A stretch of 12,078 nt of DNA, taken from Actinomycetota bacterium. Lineage in GTDB: Bacteria > Actinomycetota > Thermoleophilia > Solirubrobacterales > Solirubrobacteraceae. The notes beneath the pieces are model-generated. The model ran no database searches. It was not told the DNA's origin and saw nothing but the letters and a program-made list of their open reading frames with translations. The position numbers and the translations under genes are program-made. The stretch covers positions 1-12,078 of the forward strand of contig SYBY01000521.1 of the NCBI GenBank assembly GCA_005788585.1. The letters are read 5' to 3'. Shown here piece by piece: positions 1-5,625 of the stretch (the first letter of the stretch is position 1; every line of letters starts with the position of its first letter).

Positions 1-1
1 G

Positions 2-1126
2 CAGTGGTTCGACCTCTCCGAGCAGAAGATGGTCGACGCGATCAAGAAGCTGCCGAAGGCCTCGAAGACCGTGACGACGAAGCACGACGGCTTCCCGCGC
101 CTGCCCGAGGGCGTGCCGCTGCAGGTCACCGTCAGCGTCGACCCGGACGAGGCGAAGATCACCGTCGACCTGAAGGACAACCCCGACTGCGTGCCGGCGG
201 GCATCAACCTCTCCGAGGGCTGCGCGAACTCGTCGGCCATGATCGGCGTCTTCAACTCGCTCGGCCCCGACGTGCCGGCGAACGCGGGCAGCTTCCGCCG
301 CCTCGACGTGCAGCTGCGCGAAGGCTGCTGCGTCGGCATCCCGACCCACCCGTACTCCGTCTCGGCGGCGACGACGAACCTCCAGGACCGCGTCTGCAAC
401 ATCACCCAGCACGCGATGGCCGAGATGCAGGACGGCGTCGGCATGGCCGAGTACGGCTACGGCGTCCCGCCCTCGGGCTCGGTCATCAGTGGCCACGACC
501 CGCGGACCGGCGAGCCGTTCATCAACCAGATCCAGCTTGCCGTCACCCTCGGTCCGGGCGGCCCCAACGCCGACGGCTGGGTCACCGCCTACACGGCCGG
601 CGGCGCGGGCATGATGTACAAGGACTCGATCGAGATCGACGAGATCAAGCACCCCTTCCGGGTGACCGAGCAGCGGCTGCTGACGGACACCGCGGGAGAC
701 GGGCGCTTTCGCGGCTCGCCCGGCGCGCTCGTCCGGATGGAGGCGGTCGGCACGCCGATCACGTTCATGACGAACTCCGACGGGATCGAGGACACCGCGC
801 GCGGCGTGCGCGGCGGCACCGACGGCGCCATCCCCGCGCAGTGGATCGAGAGGGCCGACGGCGAGATCGTCGAGATCGACGCCTTCCACCGTCTCGCCAT
901 CCAGGACGGCGAGACCATGGTGTCGATCTGCGGCGGCGGCGCCGGCTACGGCCCGCCCTACGAGCGCGACCTCGCGCTCGTGCGCCGCGACACGCTCGAC
1001 GGCTGGATCTCCCGCGAGCGCGCCGCGGAGGTCTACGGCGTGATCTTCGAGGGCGAGGAGCTGGGCGAAGGCGTCATCGACGAGGCGGCCACCGCCGCGA
1101 AGCGCGCCGAGCTCGCCTCGGCCTGA
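2..1126 (+). CDS. HyuB-type hydantoinase/oxoprolinase subunit (5' truncated by window edge)
   Basis: This is the C-terminal part (about 374 residues) of a hydantoinase B/oxoprolinase family subunit. The frame is open from base 2 (QWFDLSEQKM...), so the real start lies left of the window; ATG 29 is internal. The identification rests on blocks shared with the complete HyuB at 5625-7466: FPRLP(E/D)GVP, ITVDL, NPDC, NAGSFRR, CCVGIP, SVSAATTNLQDRV, FINQ, AGMMYKDS, TAGDGR, RGVRGG, GYGPP and RAAEVYGV. In this family HyuB works with an ATP-dependent HyuA partner on cyclic amides or ureides (hydantoins, 5-oxoproline, caprolactam) or in ATP-dependent carboxylation of ketones. The substrate here is not determined. 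A hyuA partner is expected just upstream, outside the window. ridA follows after 26 bases, so the two are probably co-transcribed. Where the second copy has about 11 residues before NAGSFRR, this one has five. Family call is secure; substrate unknown. Confidence 0.93.
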   Translation, partial: QWFDLSEQKMVDAIKKLPKASKTVTTKHDGFPRLPEGVPLQVTVSVDPDEAKITVDLKDNPDCVPAGINLSEGCANSSAMIGVFNSLGPDVPANAGSFRRLDVQLREGCCVGIPTHPYSVSAATTNLQDRVCNITQHAMAEMQDGVGMAEYGYGVPPSGSVISGHDPRTGEPFINQIQLAVTLGPGGPNADGWVTAYTAGGAGMMYKDSIEIDEIKHPFRVTEQRLLTDTAGDGRFRGSPGALVRMEAVGTPITFMTNSDGIEDTARGVRGGTDGAIPAQWIERADGEIVEIDAFHRLAIQDGETMVSICGGGAGYGPPYERDLALVRRDTLDGWISRERAAEVYGVIFEGEELGEGVIDEAATAAKRAELASA

Positions 1127-1152
1127 TCCATCGAACAGGAGCACATCGCATC

Positions 1153-1539
1153 ATGGGCATCGAGAGGCACAAGTCCGACATGCCGTTCGCCACGATCTCG
1201 CAGATCACGGCGGCCAGCGGTCCCGGGAAGTACGCGTACATCCAGGGCCAGCTGGCGCTCGACAGCGACTGGAAGGTCATGGCCGACGCGTCGTACGCCG
1301 AGCAGACGCGCGTCTGCTTCGAGCACATCGCCGACGCGCTGAGCAAGGTCGGCGGGACGCTGGCGAACATCCTGAAGCTCACCGTGTTCGTCCTCGACAT
1401 GGAGCAGTTCCCCGAGGTCAACAAGGTGCGCGCCGAGCTGTTCGGCGACGACCTGCCGGTGTCGACCGCCGTCGAGATCTCCGCGCTCTACGGCGGGGCG
1501 TCGGTCGAGATCGAGGGGATCGCGTTCATCCCCGAGTAG
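1153..1539 (+). CDS. RidA/YjgF/Rid-family protein lacking the catalytic Arg
   Basis: A 128-residue Rid-superfamily protein, the usual length for the trimeric chorismate-mutase-like fold. Family features are YAYIQGQLALD near residues 30-40, FEHIADAL, an LKLTVFVLDM strand-turn, VNKVRAELF, and the C-terminal VEI...VEIEGIAFIPE. Classical RidA proteins hydrolyse reactive enamines/imines from PLP enzymes using an Arg in a P-x-R-x-x-VE motif. Here the same place reads LPVSTAVEI, with Ser104 instead of Arg. That is the pattern of the Rid4-Rid7 subgroups, which are not thought to be imine deaminases and often sit in catabolic operons. The start ATG is preceded by AGGAG at 1137-1141. The gene follows a hyuB by 26 bases and its end overlaps the convergent gntR by 14 bases. 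A role in processing an unstable intermediate of the Hyu pathway, or in binding a ligand, is inference. Confidence 0.9.
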   Translation: MGIERHKSDMPFATISQITAASGPGKYAYIQGQLALDSDWKVMADASYAEQTRVCFEHIADALSKVGGTLANILKLTVFVLDMEQFPEVNKVRAELFGDDLPVSTAVEISALYGGASVEIEGIAFIPE

Positions 1540-2317
1540 GCCGGCCGAGCCGGGCCCGGATGTCCCGCGGGTCCGGCACGTCCTCCACCGCCTGCCGGCG
1601 TTCGAACGCCTCGGCGACGAGCGACCCGGTGCGGCGGCAGTGGTCGGTCATCCAGCGGCGCGCGGCGACCGGGTCGCGCCGCTCGATGGCGGCACGGATC
1701 CGGGCGCGCTGGGCGAGGCTCTCGTCGAGCAGGCTCGGCTCCTCGGCCAGCGCGGCCCACACGAGGTTGCGGGGGAACGCGTCGCGCAGCTCGGCCGCCA
1801 TGCGCTGCAGGCGCTCGACGCCGCACGCGTCGAGCATCGCGTCGCGGAACTCCAGGTCGGCGGCGTCCCACGGTCCGCTGCGCACGGCGCCGACGCCCTC
1901 GGCGGCGACGAAGGCGCGCAGCTCGTCGAGGCCGGCGCGCAGCGCGGCCTCGGCAGCCCGCAGCCGGCGCAGCTGCTCGTCGGTGATCCGCGTGGCCGCC
2001 AGCTCGGCGGCGAGCCCTTCGAGCTCCCCGCGGATCGTGTAGGTCTCGCGCAGGTCGACGGCCGTCGGGCCGCGCACGAGCGCGCCGCGGTGCGGGAAGA
2101 CGTCGACGATCCGGTCGGCCTGCAGCTTGCGCAGCGCCTCGCGGACCGGGGTGCGGCTCACACCGAACGTGTTCGCCAGCGCCTCCTGCCGCAGCCACGT
2201 CCCGATCGGGATGTCGCCCGAGCGGATCTGCGCGTGGATGCGCGCCGCCAGGTCGTCGACCAGGCCGGGGTCGGAGACGGCCCGGCGGGGTCTCGGCTCG
2301 GATGCAGCGCCGCTCAT
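1526..2317 (-). CDS. GntR-family regulator, FCD (FadR/VanR-type) subfamily
   Basis: A 263-residue transcription factor. Residues about 15-83 form the GntR winged helix: VDDLAARIHAQIRSGDIPIG, then LRQEALANTFGVSRTPVREAL with the recognition helix SRTPVREALRKL, and the wing DVFPHRGALVRG. Residues about 88-235 form an all-helical FCD effector domain starting DLRETYTIRGELEGLAAELAA. Two of the metal-binding His positions usual in FCD domains appear to be Arg: DLEFR at R158 where D-x3-H is typical, and R204 in QRARIRAAI. The third, in TDHCRR (H226), is kept, so effector binding may be metal-independent, as in FadR. The ATG start gives the normal FCD-GntR length. The gene lies 82 bases downstream of the ABC ATPase gene on the same strand. 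It probably acts as the local repressor of the hyu genes through the TTGGATCCAA-type sites at 3257-3268 and 3484-3505; this target is inferred. Confidence 0.93.
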   Translation of the reverse strand: MSGAASEPRPRRAVSDPGLVDDLAARIHAQIRSGDIPIGTWLRQEALANTFGVSRTPVREALRKLQADRIVDVFPHRGALVRGPTAVDLRETYTIRGELEGLAAELAATRITDEQLRRLRAAEAALRAGLDELRAFVAAEGVGAVRSGPWDAADLEFRDAMLDACGVERLQRMAAELRDAFPRNLVWAALAEEPSLLDESLAQRARIRAAIERRDPVAARRWMTDHCRRTGSLVAEAFERRQAVEDVPDPRDIRARLGRPTRG

Positions 2318-2333
2318 CGGAGAAGGTCAACAC

Positions 2334-2362
2334 GCGAGAGGGAGCCGCAGGCGAGCTCTCGC
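2334..2362. repeat. 7-bp inverted repeat upstream of gntR
   Basis: GCGAGAG (2334-2340) and CTCTCGC (2356-2362) are perfect inverse copies separated by 15 bases, in the 82-base gap between the ABC gene and gntR, 17 bases before the gntR start codon. It could be a weak RNA hairpin, an autoregulatory operator or chance in GC-rich DNA. It does not contain the TTGGATCCAA core seen farther upstream. A shorter repeat, AGTGA/TCACT at 2387-2391 and 2400-2404, spans the ABC stop codon. Confidence 0.35.
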
Positions 2363-2399
2363 AATGGCATCCGAGGCCTCTGGCCGAGTGATGGCACGC

Positions 2400-3239
2400 T
2401 CACTGGGCGGCTGCCGCGAACTGCCCGCCGGCCTCGTCGACGTCTGCCATCGCCGCCTCGAGCTGCTCGAGGACGGCCAGCCGGACGGCGTTGACCTCGG
2501 GGCTCAGCAGCGCCTCGGCGTCGCGCGGGCGGGGGAGGTCCAGGCGGGCCTCGTGCACGACCTTGCCGTTGACGACCACGAGGATGCGGCTGGCCAGCGC
2601 GAGCGCCTCGTCGAGGTCGTGGGTCACGAAGAAGATGGTGTTGTTCGCACGCGACCACAGTTCGATGAGGACCTGGTGGAGCACCGCGCGGCGCGCGAAG
2701 TCCAGGCCGACGAACGGCTCGTCCATGAGCAGGACGTCCGGCTCGTTGGCGAACACCGCGGCGATCGCTGCACGTCGGCGCATACCGCCCGAGAGCTGCT
2801 TCGGCCACGCCTTTGCGAAGCGGGTGAGGCCGACGATGTCGAGGTACCGGGCGACGATCTCCTCGCGCTCGGCCTTCGGCACGCCGCGGGACTTCAAGCC
2901 GTAGCCGACGTTGTCGGCCACCCGCTTCCACAGGAACAGCGTGTCGCGCTGGAAGATGACGCCTCGGTCGGGGCCCGGGCCGGTGACCCGGTCGCCGTGC
3001 GTGAGCACCTCGCCGCCGGTCGGCTCGATGAAGCCCGCGATGAGGTTCATGAGCGTCGACTTGCCGTGGCCGGACGGGCCGAGCACGCAGACGAACTCGC
3101 CCGGCTCGACGGTGAGCGTCAGGTCGTTGACGGCGGTGAGCTTCTCGCCGGACGCGAGCGTGAAGGTCTTGGTCACGCCGCGCAGCTCGACGGCAGGGTA
3201 GAGGCGGTGGTGGGGGTCCGCCTGGGCTTCCGGGGTCAT
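2400..3239 (-). CDS. ABC transporter ATPase, nitrate/sulfonate/taurine (SsuB/TauB) type
   Basis: A 279-residue nucleotide-binding subunit. Visible motifs are Walker A GPSGHGKST (54-62), Q-loop Q97 in IFQRD, signature LSGGM (149-153), Walker B VLLMDE (169-174) and switch histidine H207 in FFVTHDLDEAL. The LSGGM signature, the GVIFQRDTLFLWKRVADNVGYGLK region and the overall length match ATPases of NitT/TauT importers, which take up sulfonates, nitrate, pyrimidine precursors or similar small molecules with a membrane permease and a lipoprotein or periplasmic binding protein. Neither partner is encoded in this window, so they must lie elsewhere, possibly left of it. The ATG start is set by GGAG at 3246-3249 (minus-strand sense), 6 bases upstream. 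A 12-bp palindrome at 3257-3268 lies 18 bases before the start codon, where a bound repressor would block transcription. The gene runs divergently from hyuA and is followed by gntR. Confidence 0.93.
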   Translation of the reverse strand: MTPEAQADPHHRLYPAVELRGVTKTFTLASGEKLTAVNDLTLTVEPGEFVCVLGPSGHGKSTLMNLIAGFIEPTGGEVLTHGDRVTGPGPDRGVIFQRDTLFLWKRVADNVGYGLKSRGVPKAEREEIVARYLDIVGLTRFAKAWPKQLSGGMRRRAAIAAVFANEPDVLLMDEPFVGLDFARRAVLHQVLIELWSRANNTIFFVTHDLDEALALASRILVVVNGKVVHEARLDLPRPRDAEALLSPEVNAVRLAVLEQLEAAMADVDEAGGQFAAAAQ

Positions 3240-3256
3240 GGCGTGCTCCGAACTGT

Positions 3257-3268
3257 TTTGGATCCAAA
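3257..3268. promoter_or_regulatory. Putative GntR/VanR-type operator TTTGGATCCAAA
   Basis: A perfect 12-bp palindrome, TTTGGATCCAAA, the strongest AT-containing symmetry in the window. A wider reading gives TGTTT (3254-3258) and AAACA (3266-3270) as outer inverted arms. Its 10-bp core TTGGATCCAA equals the core of the vanillate operator (ATTGGATCCAAT) bound by VanR of Caulobacter, a GntR/FCD protein (recalled knowledge). A GntR/FCD gene lies in the same locus. The site is 18 bases upstream of the ABC start codon and next to its Shine-Dalgarno, so binding should repress the leftward transcript. Binding by this particular regulator is inferred. Confidence 0.6.
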
Positions 3269-3310
3269 CACCGCCTACGATTTCAGCAGGTGGCGCGCGG
3301 CCCGGCGTTC

Positions 3311-3436
3311 GACCCGCGGTCCCAACCGGGCGGGCGGCGTTGGACCGGCCGTCGGTCCCCGCGCGCGCATGTATCCGCTGGCCGGGCGGAATCGACAGCT
3401 TGTCGGAAACCTGTGGCGATGTCCCGACCGCGGGTC
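3311..3436. repeat. 11-bp inverted repeat pair in the hyuA leader
   Basis: GACCCGCGGTC at 3311-3321 is the exact reverse complement of GACCGCGGGTC at 3426-3436, with 104 bases between. Each arm is itself one base away from the palindrome GACCGCGGTC. They may be paired protein-binding sites, a long-range RNA stem in the leader or coincidence in GC-rich DNA. Confidence 0.3.
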
Positions 3437-3483
3437 CAGTCCGGGGTGAGAGGTCGCATGGCTAAATGCAGGCAGGACGAAAA

Positions 3484-3505
3484 GTTGGATCCGATTCCGT
3501 CCAAC
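3484..3505. promoter_or_regulatory. Second putative operator (partial TTGGATCC copy) before hyuA
   Basis: GTTGGA (3484-3489) and TCCAAC (3500-3505) form a 6-bp inverted repeat with a 10-base centre. The left arm continues as TTGGATCC, matching eight bases of the 10-bp core at 3257-3268. The site ends 41 bases before the hyuA start codon, in a short AT-richer island (GCTAAAT at 3461-3467 lies just upstream). It would suit repression of the rightward operon, possibly by DNA looping with the first site. This is inference. Confidence 0.4.
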
Positions 3506-3546
3506 TGGTCGCCGTTTCGACTGCACCCCTTCGCTGGAGACCACCC

Positions 3547-5625
3547 ATGGCCACCGACCGCCCGCTCCGCCTCGCCTTCGACACCGGGGGCACGTTCACC
3601 GACCTCACCATCGACGGGCTCGGTCTCTACAAGTCCTCGACGACGCCGGACGACCCCGTGGTCGGCGTCCTGAACGTCTGCGACGTGGCGGCCGCCGACC
3701 TCGGCCTCACGCGGCGCGAGCTGCTCGAGCGGGCGTCGCAGGTCGTCTACGGCACGACCCGCGCGACGAACGCGGTCATCAACGCGACCACCGCGAAGAC
3801 CGCCATGCTCCTGACGGCCGGCCACCCGGACATCCTGCTCTGGCGCGAGGGCGGGCGCATCGGCACGTTCGACTTCACGGTCCAGTACCCCGACCCGTAC
3901 ATCCCGCGCCGGTTCACCTACGAGATCGAGGAGCGCGTCGGCGCGGCGGGCGAGGTCGTCACCGCGCTGAACGAGGCCAAGACGATCGAGACCCTGCAGG
4001 AGCTCAAGGAGACCGGGATCGAATCGGTCGCGGTGTGCTTCCTGTGGTCGATCCTCAACCCCGCGCACGAGCTGCGGGTCGGCGAGCTCATCGAGGAGTA
4101 CCTGCCGGGTGTGCCGTACACCCTCAGCCACGTCCTGAACCCGAGCATCCGCGAGTACCGGCGCGCGTCGGCCGCGGCGATCGACGCCTCGCTGAAGCCG
4201 CTCATGGGAACGTTCCTGCACCGCCTGTCCGAGCGCTTCGCCGAGGAGGGGTTCACCGGCCGCGTGCTCGTCATGACCTCCGCCGGCGGCGTGCTGGACA
4301 ACAACTCGGTGGCCGAGGCCCCCATCCACACCCTGGCCTCAGGGCCCGCCGCGGCGCCGGTCGCGGGCCGCCGCTTCCTCGGCCTGGACGAGCTCGGCGA
4401 CACCGCGATCGTCACCGATGCCGGGGGCACGAGCTTCGACGTGTCGCTCGTCCGCCGCGGGCAGATTCCGTGGACGCGCGAGACGAAGATCGGCCGCAGC
4501 TACTACGGGCCGATGACCGGCTTCCCGAGCGTCGACGTCAAGTCCGTCGGCGCGGGTGGCGGGTCGATCGCCTGGCTCGACGGCGGGATCCTGCGCGTCG
4601 GCCCGCAGAGCGCGGGCGCCGTCCCGGGGCCCGCGTGCTACGGCGCGGGCGGGACGAGCGCCACCGTGACCGACGCCTGCGTGGCGCTCGGCTACCTCGA
4701 GCCCAGCCGCTTCCTCAACGGCGCGATGCCGCTGCACGCCGACCTGTCCCGCGAGGCGATCGAGCGTGAGATCGCCGGCCCGCTCGGCATGGGCGTCGAA
4801 GAGGCCGCCGCGGCGATCCTCGAGGTGGCCACCGAGCGGATGATCAACGCGATCGAGGACATCGCGATCAGCCAGGGCGTCGACCCGCGCGACGCGGTGA
4901 TGATCTCCGGCGGCGGCTCGGGCGGCTTCTACGCCTGCGCCATCGCCCGGCGCCTGGGCTGCGAGCGGGTCATCGTCCCGGAGGCGGCCGCGGCGCTCAG
5001 CGCGGTCGGCGCGTTCATCAGCGACCTGGTCGCCGACTTCGCGGTGACGCTGCCCACGAGCACGGACCGCTTCCCGAACGACGAGGTCAACCGCGTGCTC
5101 TCCGAGCTGGGGCGCACGTGCGAGGACTTCATCGCAGGCCCCGGGTCGGACAGCGTCGAGCAGACGGTCTCCTACTCGGTCGAGGCGCGCTACCCGCAGC
5201 AGATCTGGGACCTCGAGGTGCCGCTCGGGCGCTCCGAGTTCACCGACGACGAGCACATCGAGGAGCTGCGCCAGTCCTTCCACCGGGTCCACAACGAGGT
5301 GCTCGGCATCCATGACGAGGGCTCCGCGGTCGAGACCATGACGTGGCGCGCGAAGGTGCGCTGCGAGCTCGGCACGGACCTCTCGGGCGCGACCGCGCTG
5401 ATGGCCGCGCCGCCCGAGGAGACCGAGACCCGCGAGGTGTTCTTCGCCGGCTCCGGGTTCGTCGACGCGACGATCCGCACCATGGCGTCGATCCGCACGG
5501 ACGAGACGATCCCCGGCCCCGCGATCATCGAGGGCCCGGCGACGACGGTCGTCATCGAACCCCAGGCCACCGCCAAGCGGCTGGAGTCCGGGTCCCTGGT
5601 CATCTACCCGGCGGGGGCGAGCTGA
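3547..5625 (+). CDS. hyuA: HyuA-type hydantoinase/oxoprolinase ATPase subunit
   Basis: A complete 692-residue HyuA-family protein, the normal length. The N-terminal Hydant_A_N domain opens with DTGGTFTD (12-19), followed by VVYGTTRATNAV (66-77). The central actin/HSP70-like ATPase part has a second phosphate-binding motif DAGGTSFD (291-298), PGPACYG (360-366) and SGGGSGG (454-460). A C-terminal Hydant_A_C-like region follows from about 510. The family couples ATP hydrolysis to opening of cyclic amides or ureides (N-methylhydantoin, 5-oxoproline, caprolactam) or to carboxylation in acetophenone/acetone carboxylases, together with a HyuB subunit. The start ATG 3547 has GGAGA at 3536-3540, 6 bases upstream. 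The in-frame upstream ATG at 3466 would only add unconserved residues. The stop overlaps the hyuB start in TGATG. The substrate is unknown. Expression is probably controlled from the sites at 3257-3268 and 3484-3505. Confidence 0.96.
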   Translation: MATDRPLRLAFDTGGTFTDLTIDGLGLYKSSTTPDDPVVGVLNVCDVAAADLGLTRRELLERASQVVYGTTRATNAVINATTAKTAMLLTAGHPDILLWREGGRIGTFDFTVQYPDPYIPRRFTYEIEERVGAAGEVVTALNEAKTIETLQELKETGIESVAVCFLWSILNPAHELRVGELIEEYLPGVPYTLSHVLNPSIREYRRASAAAIDASLKPLMGTFLHRLSERFAEEGFTGRVLVMTSAGGVLDNNSVAEAPIHTLASGPAAAPVAGRRFLGLDELGDTAIVTDAGGTSFDVSLVRRGQIPWTRETKIGRSYYGPMTGFPSVDVKSVGAGGGSIAWLDGGILRVGPQSAGAVPGPACYGAGGTSATVTDACVALGYLEPSRFLNGAMPLHADLSREAIEREIAGPLGMGVEEAAAAILEVATERMINAIEDIAISQGVDPRDAVMISGGGSGGFYACAIARRLGCERVIVPEAAAALSAVGAFISDLVADFAVTLPTSTDRFPNDEVNRVLSELGRTCEDFIAGPGSDSVEQTVSYSVEARYPQQIWDLEVPLGRSEFTDDEHIEELRQSFHRVHNEVLGIHDEGSAVETMTWRAKVRCELGTDLSGATALMAAPPEETETREVFFAGSGFVDATIRTMASIRTDETIPGPAIIEGPATTVVIEPQATAKRLESGSLVIYPAGAS

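Larger units (their letters stand above)
3240..3546. promoter_or_regulatory. Divergent regulatory region between the ABC gene and hyuA
   Basis: This 307-base stretch has no convincing gene and is locally less GC-rich near its left end and around 3461-3500. It must hold the promoters for both the leftward ABC/gntR unit and the rightward hyuA-hyuB-MFS operon. It contains the palindrome at 3257-3268, the partial copy at 3484-3505, a hairpin-capable repeat at 3342-3358 (GGACCG/CGGTCC around a 5-base loop) and an 11-bp inverted pair at 3311-3321 and 3426-3436. TACGAT at 3276-3281 is a plausible rightward -10 element, but no good -35 is spaced correctly. If it is used, the hyuA leader would be about 260 bases long. 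Promoter positions cannot be fixed from sequence alone. Confidence 0.6.

Noticed and set aside
4..1152. Upstream extension of the ridA frame across the first hyuB
   Set aside because: The translation is Arg-rich nonsense, while hyuB is clearly coding in another frame; ridA begins at ATG 1153 with a good Shine-Dalgarno.
3238..3465. Possible small rightward gene in the divergent intergenic region
   Set aside because: The open frame lacks a Shine-Dalgarno, has Arg/Pro/Gly-rich composition and overlaps operator and promoter signals.
3283..4329. Long minus-strand open frame (348 codons) opposite hyuA
   Set aside because: It is rich in Arg, Gly, Ala and Val with no recognisable domain and lies antisense to conserved HyuA motifs; it is typical of GC-rich shadow frames.
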